Shown: positions 43,330 to 52,545 of the stretch, piece by piece
Numbering within the stretch: the stretch's first letter is position 1
Layout of the letters: every line of letters starts with the position of its first letter
Assembly (NCBI RefSeq): GCF_036013935.1
Contig: NZ_CP107902.1
Span: forward strand, 7,535,001 to 7,599,000
Direction: 5' to 3'
DNA from: Streptomyces sp. NBC_00461
GTDB lineage: Bacteria; Actinomycetota; Actinomycetes; Streptomycetales; Streptomycetaceae
Length of the DNA stretch: 64,000 bases
Program-made: the position numbers and the translations under genes
Notes under the pieces: generated by a model
The model's input: only the letters and a program-made list of their open reading frames with translations
Databases searched by the model: none
What the model was told of the DNA's origin: nothing

Positions 43330-43668
43330 TCACCGGTCGAACCGGATCAGGTCGTCCAGCAGCCGGGCCGCCCACACCGGCGGCGGTCCGGCGGGCCGCT
43401 CCGGATCCCCGTGCTCCGCCGACGCCTCCTCGGCTCCCGGCCCGTCACCGATGTCGTACAGGAACAGGTCGGTCAGCAGTCGGCGGCGGGTGCTGCGCAG
43501 GTCGTTCCACGCCTGCTGGGTCTGCGGCGACATCAGGCCCCGGTCCAGCAGTTCGAAGGCCACGTCCTGCATCTCCTCGTGGGTCGTCCACGGGGTGACG
43601 CCCACCGGGGCCAGCGCCGCGTAGGGCGACGTACGGGCCGGGCCGCCGGCCGGATCCTCGATCAGCAT
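43330..43668 (-). CDS. small conserved-looking protein between CHAT protease and GrpE (unknown)
   Basis: A 112-residue acidic helical protein (MLIEDPAGGPARTS..., TPWTTHEEMQDVAFELLDRG, WNDLRSTRRRLLTDLFLYDI, WAARLLDDLIRFDR). Its ATG lies just inside the end of the CHAT gene (7-bp overlap), so it is co-translated with the protease. I do not recognise the family; position and size would suit an inhibitor or adaptor of the CHAT protein. A 160-bp gap to GrpE follows, with no clear terminator. Confidence 0.7.
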   Translation of the reverse strand: MLIEDPAGGPARTSPYAALAPVGVTPWTTHEEMQDVAFELLDRGLMSPQTQQAWNDLRSTRRRLLTDLFLYDIGDGPGAEEASAEHGDPERPAGPPPVWAARLLDDLIRFDR

Positions 43669-46600
43669 GCGCCGTCCTCCTCGTGCCCCGGGCCCCGCAG
43701 GGTGTCGCGCCAGCCATGGACGGCCTCCAGCAGGAAGCCGCGGATCCGCTCCGAGGACGGATCCGTACGGACCGCGTGAATCAACAGGTGCACGGCCACC
43801 GCCGGGTCGCCGTGCTGCTCCCGCTTGTCCCGCGCCCGCTCCGCGAGGTTCTCCGCCAGCGCGGCGGGATCGGTCTCGTTCTCCGGCTTGTCGTGGTGCG
43901 TGGCGCGTATCAGCTCGGCCAGTCCGTCGATACCGATCCGCAGTGCCACCAGCCGCTCCAGTGCGTTCAGGGCCTCGGCGAGCGTCTCCCGGTAGTTGTG
44001 CGCCAGCTGCTGACGAAGTCCCGTGTGCAGCAGGCCGATCGCCTCCTCCAGCAGCCCCAACTGCTCCACCGGGTCGGACGTGCGCTCGTCCAGCGTGTAC
44101 ACCAGGGCCCGGACCAGATTGCCGCGCGCGTGGCCCGACTCCGGGTTCAGCTCCAGCGCCCGCCGCAGGTCGGCCTCGCCGGCCGGCGCGTCCAGGGGCA
44201 GGGCGTACCGCGCGCGCGAGGAGGCGCGCCACACGCCGCGCATCGACAGGATCAGCGACAGCTGGGCGTCCAGCTGGGCCGCCAGGTCCCGGGCGAGCGG
44301 CTGCAGCACCGGCTTGACCTGCTCGATCAGCGCCACCGCCTCGTCCAGGGCGGCGTCCCGCTGCTCGGCGGGCGTGTCGATCAGCGCCTCGACGCGGCCG
44401 AGCACCATCTGGACGACGGCTCCCGTGATACGGCCCTGCATCCCGGCGTTCGTCGCCGCCGTCACCGCCTGCCCCCAGTGCTCCACCGCCCGGTCAAGGC
44501 CGCCCAGGCCGCTGGTGAGCGCCGCCTGGGCCAGCGCGAGCCGGGCGTGCACCGCGAGCGCCGCACCGTCCTGCACGAACCGCGCTCGCCTGCGCGGCAG
44601 TTGGAGATACGCCGGGTCGCGGTGCACGAAGCCCTCGCAGTGGCCGCAGCCCTCGATGTGCGTCCCCGCCTCCACGCCAGGGCCCGGGCCCGCGCAGTCC
44701 TGGGGGAGATCGGGAAGCGCGGCCAGCTCGGGCAGCGTCGCGAGAGCCTCCTCGAACCGGTGCGCCTCCGCCAGTGCGTACGCCCCGGCCAGCGCCGAGA
44801 ACGCCCAGCGCAGTCGGCGTACGGCGAACTCGCCCGGATCGTGGCCGTGTTGGGCGGCCGTGCTCAGCTGGGCGACCCGCTCGGCCAGCGGCACCTCCAG
44901 CCGCAGCATGTGCAGGTACTGGGGCCCGCAGGCGAGCGCGACGGCCGTACCCGGCACCGTCGGCAGCCCGCCGACCTCCTTGAGGACCCGCGCCCCGCCC
45001 AGCTCCGCCTCGAACAGCGTGGTCAACCTCCGGTAGGCCGCGGCCTGTTCGGGCCGGTCCTGGTCGGTGTGGGTCTCCTCGCCCGCGGCCAGCCGGTCGG
45101 ACAGGCGCAGGCTGAGGTCCCGGCGCAGCCGCGCCAGGTCGTCGGACGACACGGCCCGCTGGTAGCAGCCCGCGCGCTCGGTGCGCCAGCCGTCCCAGTA
45201 GCCCTCGTCGCTCAGCAGCGCGGCCCAGTAGGCGAGCGCCTGCTCCCAGGCCCGTACCGCGTGCTCCCAGGCGCCGCTGTGCTCCAGCTCCCGCGCCTGC
45301 CACAGCCGGGCCACGGCCAGCCCGTGCACCACCGCCATGTCGCCGGGCGTGCCCGCCAGCCGCTCCTCCCAGGCCGCCACCGCCGCCTCCCGGCCGCGGG
45401 CGAGCAGAAGCAGCAGCGGGGCGTCCCTCGGGAACCGCTCGCAGAGGGCCACGAGCGGGTCGGGCCCGTCGCCCGGTGCGAGGTGCGCGACCGCCTCACG
45501 GACCGCGGCCGGGGCGTGCCACCGGTACAGCAGGGCGTCCAGCTCCAGCCGCCGCGCGGGCACCCGCAGCCGGTCCCAGGCCACCCGCTCCGGCCAGGTC
45601 CAGCTCGTGTCCTGACGCTCCATCAGCGTGAACGACACCTCGTTCACCACGTCCATCGAGGAGCCGGGGCCCACGCCCGCGTCCCGCAGCGCCAGATACG
45701 GGAACGTCTCGTCCTGCAGCGCGAACGGATCCGCCACCAGCGGCTCACCGATCGCACCGTCGACCCAGGCCAGCCGCAGCACCCCGCGCAGCCGCGCCGC
45801 CTGCGCCCGGGCCCCCTCGTGAGCCCCGCCGGCCCGCTCGTACGCCTCGGCGGCCGCCGCGAACCGGCCCTGCTCCTCCAGCAGCCGGCCCTCGCCGTGG
45901 GCGAGCCGCGCCTCGGCGTCCCGGTAGGGCCCGCTCGCGCGGAAGGCGTCCACCGCCCGGTGCCAGTCCCGCCGGCCCTCCGTGAGCCGACCCCGGGCAT
46001 AGGCGGCGACCCGGGGCGCGTCGGCGTGAGCGCGCAGCGCGTCGGCACTGCGGCACGCCTCCTCCCAGTCGCCCTCGGCCTCGGCGAGCCGGGCACGCGC
46101 GTACTGGGCGCGCACCGCGGCGTCCGCGAAACCGCCGTCGTCGGCGAAGGCGTCCGCCAGCTCCCCGTACGCCTCCCGGACGGCCCGCCACTGCTCGGCG
46201 CCCTCGGCGACCGCCTCCGCGACCCGCGCCTCGGCGTAGCGGCAGCGGGGTGCCACATCGGCATGGCTCCCGGGCAGCGCACGGTAGGCGGCCAGTGCCT
46301 CCCGCCACGCCTCGTCGCGCTCGTGCAGCCGCGCCAGCACATAGCCGTGCAGCCGCCCGAACTCCTCGTCGTCCTCGGAAAACGGCTCGAACAGGCCCCG
46401 GGCACGCTCCAGTTCGGCCTGGCTCAGCGCGTGCAGCCCCGTCGCCTTGCGGCGCAGCAGGCCCACCGCCCCCTCCAGGGCCTCGTCCGGTACGTCGTCC
46501 AGGTGGCCGAGGACCGAGGTCCAGGTGTCCTCCCTGGCCGCCTCCTGCAGTTCGGCGAGCCGTGCGCGCGCGTACTTGCGCCGGTGGCCGACATCGCCGT

Positions 46601-49391
46601 CCGCGTGGCTGTCCGGCAGCCCGCCGAAGTCCTCGACGACGGCTCTCCAGTCGCCGCGCGCGGCGGCCGACCGGCCCTGCGCGTACAGCCGCAGCGCGGC
46701 GGCCGGCTCCGGGAAGTCGTGGATGCGGTCCGGTACTTCGGCGAAGTGCTCCTGAGCCGTGTCCCACTCCTGGCACAGGGCCGAGGCCCGTCCGAGGGCG
46801 TAGTGCCGCCGGGCGGGAGCGTCGGGGTGGAGCGCGTCGTCGTACGCCTCGGCCGCCGCGTCCCACTCGCCGGCCGCCTCCGCGACCCGGCCCTCGGCGA
46901 ACCGGCACTGGGCCCTGGTGTCCTCGTACGCGTCCGGCAGCAGCCGCAGACACTCCAGCGCCCGCGCCCACTCACCCGACTCCGCGGCGACGCCCGCGCT
47001 TTCGCGCACCCGCTCCCTCAACTCCGGTATCCAGGAGCCGGGATCCGGCAGACCGTCCGCCGACCCGACCGGGATGTCCGCCGCGTCGGCCTCCACGCGC
47101 AGCTCGGCGGCCGTCTCCATCGAGGCCAGTGCCTCGGGCCAGGCGCCGTCCTTGGCGGCCGCGCGGCCACGGGCGTGATGAGCCCGCAGGAGGGCGTCGC
47201 CGAAACCGTCGGCCGCGGCGAACCCCTCGGCAGCCTCCTCCCATCTCTCCTGGACCTCGGCGACGCGCGCTGCGGCGTAGGCGAGCGAGGCGGGGAGGTC
47301 GGGGCAGTGCAGGCGCGGCGGGGTGCCCGCGCTCACCCCGGGGGCGACGACCGCGGTGAGCTGCGCGTGCCCGTTCACACGGCCGGCCGCCGCGTCCCGC
47401 CGTACGTCCGGAGCCGTCGCGGCGGCGTCCGCGTACCGCGTCGTCGCCTCCTCGAACGCCTCGTGGGCTGTGCCCCAGTCGCCGGCCAGGGCAGCCGCCC
47501 GGCCGCGGGCGTGGGACGCACGGGCCGCGGCGTCGTACAGCCGCGGGCAGCGTGCGAAGGCGTCCGCCGCGGCGGACCAGTCACCCGCGTCCTCCGCGGT
47601 GCGGCCGTGCGCGTAGGCCGCACCCGTCAGCGCCGGACCGTGGTCGTGCCGCAGGCCGAGGGCCTGGCCGTAGGCGCTGGACGCGATCGCCCAGTCGCCC
47701 GAGGCACACGCCACGATCGCGCGTTCGCACGCGTCGGCCAGCGCCAGCTCGTCGGCGGCTGCGTCGCGCAGCCGTACGGCGTCGCCGAACCCGGCGGGCC
47801 GCTCGGCGAGGACCTCCTCGCACAGGGCCAGGGTGCCGGTCCAATCCGCCGCCCGTACCGCCGCGTGGGCCTGCTGCAACAGCTCGGTGAGCCTGGCGAG
47901 TTCCAGTACTTCCTGGTCCAGGACGGGCAGCCAGGCCTGCTCACCGCGCGGCAGCGCGGCGCGGACCCCGGCCAGCGCGTGCTGTGCCGCCGACGCCTCC
48001 TCCGCCGTGAGCAGCTCGCACAGTCCCTGCACCTTCGCCCAGGCCAGCTCGTACGCGGCCTCCTGCCGCAACAGCTCCTGCTCCTTGCGGAACAGTTCGG
48101 TGTCGGTGGCGAGGATGTTGCGCACTCCCTCCCACTCCCGGCACAGCCGCTGAAAACGGGCCGCCTCGATCTGTTGGGCCGAATCCACGTCTCCGAAGGG
48201 GTCGTTGAAGGCCTTCAGCGCCTCGGCACCCTGCCGTAGCGGATCGTGCGCCGTGCGCTCGCCGTCGCGCACGCCCTTCGCCTTGAACAGCCAGCCGTGC
48301 CGGCACTCCTCGTGCAGGAACAGCGCCGGAACCGCCCACTCGGTGGCGGTGTGCCCGGACTGGTAGGAGATGCTGCGGCGGGCGTACGCCATCGCCTCGT
48401 CGATCGTCTGGTTGGCTGCGATCTTCTTCAGCAGCGCGGGTCCGAACAGCCCCGCCGACCGGTCGCTCACCCGCCCGTGCATCGCCACCACGGCCGGCAC
48501 CCCGCCACCTATGAGTGCCTGGGCGAGCCCCGAGAACGGCTCCGTGTGCGAACTGTCCGCCCCCGAACAGAGGTTGAGCACCGCCAAGCGCAGTCGAGGC
48601 GCCCGCAGCAGCATGCCGCTGAGCAGGTCGGAGGGGACGTGGTCGGTGCGGCCGTCCGGAGTTTCGAGGTGCACCATGCCCTTGCCGAGTCCGGTGTCGT
48701 ACGAACCGTGGGCGATCAGCAAAACGGCCGTCGGCAGATCCGAGCGCTCGCCCAGCGCGCTCTCCAGGCGCTCCCGGGTGGCCGGACGCACCAGGGTCGT
48801 CTCCACGGCGACCTGCGGCAACTCCCGTAAAAGATGGGCCACTTCCTCCTCGCCGACCGGCAGTTCCCCGCCGTCGGGCGAGGCGTGCACGACCAGGAGC
48901 CGGATCTTGCTCGGCGCGTCCTCCGGTTCGGGCAGCCGTCGGCCGATCGGACCGCCCGGCAGCGAGCGCACCAGCGACAGACCGTCGTGCAGGGCCGTCG
49001 ACTGGCCCGGCTGGGCGGCGGGCGCGCACAGCGCCTCCAGCGGCAGCGACCGCAGGGCGGGTGGCAGGTCGAAGCGCAGCCGCAGTCCGCGCGCCGGCTG
49101 CATGCGCCGCACGTGCGTGTGCGCCGCGCCCAGACACTCCGCGGCCCGTCTGCCCAGCAGCACACCGAAGACGTCCCGCCCCAGGTCACGCAGTCGGGAC
49201 GCGGCGTCCTGGTCGCCCAGGGGCGCGAAGCCGAGCTCGGCCTCGATCAGCTGCTCCAGCCGCTCTCGGTACGCCTCGGGCCGGTCGCCCACCGCCAGCA
49301 CCTCCGCGGCACCGCCGGCCCCGCTGACCGTCAGCACATGACGGTGTACGCCGACCTGGCGCACCCGGAAGCGCAGTTCCTCGTACTCCAT
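43662..49391 (-). CDS. CHAT-domain (caspase-like) protease with very long TPR-like repeat region
   Basis: A 1909-residue protein. The N-terminal ~400 residues are a CHAT domain with the caspase-like dyad: His228 in LLIAHGSYDTG and Cys275 in AVLNLCSGADSS, plus GGVPAVVAMHGRVSD, a typical downstream block. The next ~1000 residues form many tetratricopeptide-like repeats (DWSAAADAF, YARGRLTEGRRDW, HARGRAAALAGDW). The last ~500 form a module shared with the next TPR protein, with a cysteine cluster EGCGHCEGFVHRDPAY. Codon 188 is TTA (48830-48828). The ATG overlaps the preceding stop. CHAT proteases (e.g. in type III-E CRISPR and HetF systems) cut partner proteins after activation, so this is the probable effector. 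Confidence 0.9.
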   Translation of the reverse strand: MEYEELRFRVRQVGVHRHVLTVSGAGGAAEVLAVGDRPEAYRERLEQLIEAELGFAPLGDQDAASRLRDLGRDVFGVLLGRRAAECLGAAHTHVRRMQPARGLRLRFDLPPALRSLPLEALCAPAAQPGQSTALHDGLSLVRSLPGGPIGRRLPEPEDAPSKIRLLVVHASPDGGELPVGEEEVAHLLRELPQVAVETTLVRPATRERLESALGERSDLPTAVLLIAHGSYDTGLGKGMVHLETPDGRTDHVPSDLLSGMLLRAPRLRLAVLNLCSGADSSHTEPFSGLAQALIGGGVPAVVAMHGRVSDRSAGLFGPALLKKIAANQTIDEAMAYARRSISYQSGHTATEWAVPALFLHEECRHGWLFKAKGVRDGERTAHDPLRQGAEALKAFNDPFGDVDSAQQIEAARFQRLCREWEGVRNILATDTELFRKEQELLRQEAAYELAWAKVQGLCELLTAEEASAAQHALAGVRAALPRGEQAWLPVLDQEVLELARLTELLQQAHAAVRAADWTGTLALCEEVLAERPAGFGDAVRLRDAAADELALADACERAIVACASGDWAIASSAYGQALGLRHDHGPALTGAAYAHGRTAEDAGDWSAAADAFARCPRLYDAAARASHARGRAAALAGDWGTAHEAFEEATTRYADAAATAPDVRRDAAAGRVNGHAQLTAVVAPGVSAGTPPRLHCPDLPASLAYAAARVAEVQERWEEAAEGFAAADGFGDALLRAHHARGRAAAKDGAWPEALASMETAAELRVEADAADIPVGSADGLPDPGSWIPELRERVRESAGVAAESGEWARALECLRLLPDAYEDTRAQCRFAEGRVAEAAGEWDAAAEAYDDALHPDAPARRHYALGRASALCQEWDTAQEHFAEVPDRIHDFPEPAAALRLYAQGRSAAARGDWRAVVEDFGGLPDSHADGDVGHRRKYARARLAELQEAAREDTWTSVLGHLDDVPDEALEGAVGLLRRKATGLHALSQAELERARGLFEPFSEDDEEFGRLHGYVLARLHERDEAWREALAAYRALPGSHADVAPRCRYAEARVAEAVAEGAEQWRAVREAYGELADAFADDGGFADAAVRAQYARARLAEAEGDWEEACRSADALRAHADAPRVAAYARGRLTEGRRDWHRAVDAFRASGPYRDAEARLAHGEGRLLEEQGRFAAAAEAYERAGGAHEGARAQAARLRGVLRLAWVDGAIGEPLVADPFALQDETFPYLALRDAGVGPGSSMDVVNEVSFTLMERQDTSWTWPERVAWDRLRVPARRLELDALLYRWHAPAAVREAVAHLAPGDGPDPLVALCERFPRDAPLLLLLARGREAAVAAWEERLAGTPGDMAVVHGLAVARLWQARELEHSGAWEHAVRAWEQALAYWAALLSDEGYWDGWRTERAGCYQRAVSSDDLARLRRDLSLRLSDRLAAGEETHTDQDRPEQAAAYRRLTTLFEAELGGARVLKEVGGLPTVPGTAVALACGPQYLHMLRLEVPLAERVAQLSTAAQHGHDPGEFAVRRLRWAFSALAGAYALAEAHRFEEALATLPELAALPDLPQDCAGPGPGVEAGTHIEGCGHCEGFVHRDPAYLQLPRRRARFVQDGAALAVHARLALAQAALTSGLGGLDRAVEHWGQAVTAATNAGMQGRITGAVVQMVLGRVEALIDTPAEQRDAALDEAVALIEQVKPVLQPLARDLAAQLDAQLSLILSMRGVWRASSRARYALPLDAPAGEADLRRALELNPESGHARGNLVRALVYTLDERTSDPVEQLGLLEEAIGLLHTGLRQQLAHNYRETLAEALNALERLVALRIGIDGLAELIRATHHDKPENETDPAALAENLAERARDKREQHGDPAVAVHLLIHAVRTDPSSERIRGFLLEAVHGWRDTLRGPGHEEDGAC

Positions 49392-52057
49392 CACTCCGGC
49401 AGTCCCCCGATCCGCCCCTGCTCCAACTCCGAGTGAACCAGGGAGAGATCGGCTTCCACCAGATCTCGTAGCTGAGTGAGCTCAGGATCCCCGGGAAAGT
49501 GCGCCAACGCGGCCGTGATGTGGTCCAGCGCGTCCTGCAGCCTGTTCCGGCACCCCACGAGGCTTCCCGACCACCGCATGCGTGCGCCGAGGATGCGGAG
49601 TACGACACCCAGGTTGGCCTGGGCCCGGTGCAGATGCGGGTTGAGTTCGACGGCGCGACGCAGATCGTCGGCCGGGCCTTCCAGCCGGCCCATGTCACGG
49701 TTGGCCTGCGCGATGCCCCGGTCGGTCAGCACCCGCGCCAACTGCCCTTTCAGGCGGTCGGGTTGACTGTCCGCGAGCAGGGTGTACGCGGCCTCCAGCG
49801 TCGCCCCCGCCGCGACGATGTCACCGGCCCGGTGCAGCGCCTTGGCCGCGCCGAGCGCCGTGTCGGCGACGATGCCCTCCACCTCGGCGCCCTGCCCGAT
49901 GGCCTTGGCATGCACGAGCGCCTTCTGCCAACCGGCCGTGGCCTTGCGAACGTTGGGCCCGGCCGGGGCCAACGCGGCCCGCGCCTGCGCCAGTCGTGCC
50001 GCCAGTGCCAGCGCCCGCCCGTCCCGCAGCAGCAGCGCGTGTCTGTCGGCCTGTCCGACGTACGCCGGGTTGCGCCGGTCGAAGTGAGCGCAGTCGGGTT
50101 CGCAGACGGGGGCACGGTCGGGTCGGCTGCGCACGGACTCGGCGGGCGCCGAGGTGTGCGACGGAACGGCGTCCGGCGTGCTGTCGGGCTGCTCGCCCGC
50201 GTGCGACCCGGTGAATTGTCCGGGGTGGGTCGTGGGTCCTCCCGTGGCGGCGGGGACGCGGTTCGGCTGTCCGGCGCTGCGCTGCCTGCTGTCGGCGCCG
50301 CTTCTTCCGCGGACTCGGCAACTCGGGCAGCGGAGGCCGGACAGGGCGTCGAGCGCTTCCCCGGGACGGTCGAGACGGAGCAGGGCCTGGGCGAAGCCGA
50401 GATGGGAGAAGGCCTGACGCAGCGCCGGTGCCGCCTCGCCCGCCGCACCGACGAACGCGCCCAACTCCGGTTCCCGGCCCAGCTCCACGATTCGTAACGG
50501 CCCGCAGACGAGGGCGGCGGAACGGGTCGCGAGAGGCAGCCCTCCGGTCTCCGCCAGCAGGCGCGCCGCCTCGATCTCCCGGTTCAGCAGCGCCTCGGGA
50601 GAGGTCCGGTCACCGGCGTCCGGCCCGGGCATGAGGGCTTCGAGTCTGGCCTGGAGGTCGGCACGGAGCGCGGTGAGGGTCTTGTCGTCGACGCTCACGC
50701 CATACCGCTGCGCCGCGTCGCTCCGCCGGCGCTCCCAGAAGACGGCGTCGTGCAAGAGCCCGGCCCACGCCGCGACGCACCGCGCCCAGGCATGGGCCAC
50801 GTCCGCGCCATTGCCGCCGCCGGCACCCGACGCACCAGGTATCTGGACGGCCGGGCTGCCTGCTTCGGGCTGACTGCCTGAGCTGCTGGCTCTGCCCGCG
50901 CTGCCTGTGCCGTTCTCGCTCGGCCCGCCCACCGACGCGACCGTGCCGCCCGCGTTGTCCGCGCCCCCTGCATCGCCCCCAGGGGCCAGTGCCTGCCAGG
51001 CCATCACCGCCAAGGTGTGGGCGAGGTGACGGTCGGTGGGCGCGGAGCGCGACGCGGTGGCGAGTATCGCGAGCCCGTCCTCGCGGCGGCCGCTCAGACA
51101 GAGGGCGACCGCGTGGGGGAGGGCGAACTCCTTTTCGCCTGGGTCGAGTTGGCGCGCCCGGTCGAGGAGCGCCACGGCCCGGCTCCAGTCGGCGGCGGCC
51201 CGGGAGCGCCCCTGTGGCCCGGTGGCCCGGGCGCGCTCCATGGCGGACCGTGCGGCCACGCCCAGCAGCCGGGCGACGTCATGCGCAGTGGCCCCCGACA
51301 GGGCGGCCAGCACCCAGCGCGCCTCCGCGTCCAGGGCGCCGACGCGCTCGGCGGACCGTAAGTCGGCGAGCGCGTCGGCGGGGCGGCCGAGTCGTACGCG
51401 GACGTAGGCACGCTGCACGAGCGCCGGACCGTCCCCCTCCCACCGCTCCACGACCTCCGTGAACCTCAACTCGGCCAGCTCGTAAGCGCCTTGCTGATGC
51501 GCGCCCCGGTGAGCGGCGGAACAGCCCAGCCAGTACAACGGATCCCGGTCCACCGGTCGCAACCGCGCCGCCCGCCGGAACTCCTTCTCGGCCCACCCGG
51601 TTTCCCCCGCATCGAGCAACAGCCGCCCCAGCCCGACATGCGCCCGCGCGGCCAGCCGACCGGGGGAGGCGCCGACCTCCCCGTCCAAGCCGCTGCCCTC
51701 AGGCGCCCCGTGGTCCGCCGGTACGGCGCCGGGCAGAGTTCGCTCCGTTGTGGCCGTGTCTCCCTCGTGCCCCGGTTCCGGGCTGTCGTCCGCCAGTGTC
51801 CGGTGGTCCGCCGGTACGGCGCCGGGCAGAGTTCGCTCCGTTGTGGCCGTGTCTCCCTCGTGCCCCGGCTCCGGGCTGCCGTCCTCCAATGGGCCGACCC
51901 GCTCCAGGACCGCGCGGAAGGCGCGTTCCGCTCCCGTCAGGTCGCCGGTGGACAGGAGGGCCTCGCCCCGGTCGCACTCCTGTCGGAGTCGGTTCAGTTC
52001 GCCGGGCTGCATCTGGCTCTCGGCCCCCGATCCGTGGTGCACCTCGTCGCAGGCCAT
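49391..52057 (-). CDS. TPR-repeat partner of the CHAT protease
   Basis: An 888-residue TPR-like protein (LSTGDLTGAERAFRAVLERV; RAHVGLGRLLLDAGETGWAE; RAVELNPHLHRAQANLGVVL). It has no catalytic domain. Its C-terminal ~450 residues are homologous to the CHAT protein's C-terminus: a WAGLLHDAVFW... block, GGLPLATRSAALVCGP, a cysteine cluster (CPSC; CEPDCAHFDRRNPAY) and DGRALALAARLAQARAAL. Two TTA codons occur in frame: 51361-51359 (codon 233) and 50497-50495 (codon 521). The start is the ATG at 52057, 14 bases after the previous stop; an upstream alternative frame lacks a ribosome site. It probably partners, scaffolds or inhibits the protease. Confidence 0.85.
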   Translation of the reverse strand: MACDEVHHGSGAESQMQPGELNRLRQECDRGEALLSTGDLTGAERAFRAVLERVGPLEDGSPEPGHEGDTATTERTLPGAVPADHRTLADDSPEPGHEGDTATTERTLPGAVPADHGAPEGSGLDGEVGASPGRLAARAHVGLGRLLLDAGETGWAEKEFRRAARLRPVDRDPLYWLGCSAAHRGAHQQGAYELAELRFTEVVERWEGDGPALVQRAYVRVRLGRPADALADLRSAERVGALDAEARWVLAALSGATAHDVARLLGVAARSAMERARATGPQGRSRAAADWSRAVALLDRARQLDPGEKEFALPHAVALCLSGRREDGLAILATASRSAPTDRHLAHTLAVMAWQALAPGGDAGGADNAGGTVASVGGPSENGTGSAGRASSSGSQPEAGSPAVQIPGASGAGGGNGADVAHAWARCVAAWAGLLHDAVFWERRRSDAAQRYGVSVDDKTLTALRADLQARLEALMPGPDAGDRTSPEALLNREIEAARLLAETGGLPLATRSAALVCGPLRIVELGREPELGAFVGAAGEAAPALRQAFSHLGFAQALLRLDRPGEALDALSGLRCPSCRVRGRSGADSRQRSAGQPNRVPAATGGPTTHPGQFTGSHAGEQPDSTPDAVPSHTSAPAESVRSRPDRAPVCEPDCAHFDRRNPAYVGQADRHALLLRDGRALALAARLAQARAALAPAGPNVRKATAGWQKALVHAKAIGQGAEVEGIVADTALGAAKALHRAGDIVAAGATLEAAYTLLADSQPDRLKGQLARVLTDRGIAQANRDMGRLEGPADDLRRAVELNPHLHRAQANLGVVLRILGARMRWSGSLVGCRNRLQDALDHITAALAHFPGDPELTQLRDLVEADLSLVHSELEQGRIGGLPE
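51711..51878 (-). repeat. 93-bp-period in-frame duplication in the TPR-partner gene
   Basis: Bases 51711-51785 recur at 51804-51878 with one difference; the period of 93 bp (31 codons) keeps the frame. It duplicates the acidic segment SPEPGHEGDTATTERTLPGA within the N-terminal linker. Such near-identity suggests a recent duplication. Confidence 0.85.
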
Positions 52058-52071
52058 TTCGTCGCCGCGCC

Positions 52072-52545
52072 TCAGCCCGCCGCCTCGTCCAACTCGGACC
52101 GCCACCTGCCGAGCGCACGGTCGTAGTGGAGGGGCCCGACGGTGAACCGGCTCAGGTCGAGCGCCGCCAACTGCTCGTACGCGCCCTGCGGCAGATCCGC
52201 CTCCAGGACGATCCGCAGCATGGTCCGCTCGTCGTGCAGCACCAGTGGACGGGGCGCCTGTGCCGGCGCGGCGTCATCGCGCCCGGCCAGTCGCCCCACG
52301 AGGCCCTTCAGCGCCCGGTAGCCGTCTTTCACCGCCTCGCCGCCCAGCCCGCTGAGGAAGGCCTGCAGGGGCAGCGACGCCAGGACCAGCCACTGGAGTT
52401 CGGCCGGGCCGCGATGACCGATCGTCCGCCGGACACGGAGCGTGGACGCACCCAACTCGGCGAATCCCGCGGTCAGTTCCCGCTCCAGCTCCGCGGACAC
52501 GTCGTGGGTGAGCAGCAGTTCCGCGCGCAGCGGTGTCTCAGTCAT
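52072..52545 (-). CDS. small unknown protein opening the island operon
   Basis: A 157-residue protein. The N-terminal alpha/beta part (TPLRAELLLTHDVSAELERELTAGFAELG) is followed by a hydrophobic stretch (LQWLVLASLPLQAFLSGLGG) that may be a membrane segment or amphipathic helix, and a C-terminal part with RTMLRIVLEADLPQGAYEQL. The ATG has GGAGGTAGG upstream. As first gene of the protease/chaperone operon it could be the trigger, sensor or immunity component; I recognise no family. The next gene starts 14 bases after its stop. Confidence 0.72.
   Translation of the reverse strand: MTETPLRAELLLTHDVSAELERELTAGFAELGASTLRVRRTIGHRGPAELQWLVLASLPLQAFLSGLGGEAVKDGYRALKGLVGRLAGRDDAAPAQAPRPLVLHDERTMLRIVLEADLPQGAYEQLAALDLSRFTVGPLHYDRALGRWRSELDEAAG

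Noticed and set aside
43683..48239. A 1518-residue plus-strand open frame opposite the CHAT gene
   Set aside because: It is a mirror frame of the CHAT/TPR coding sequence, with no domain and typical shadow composition.
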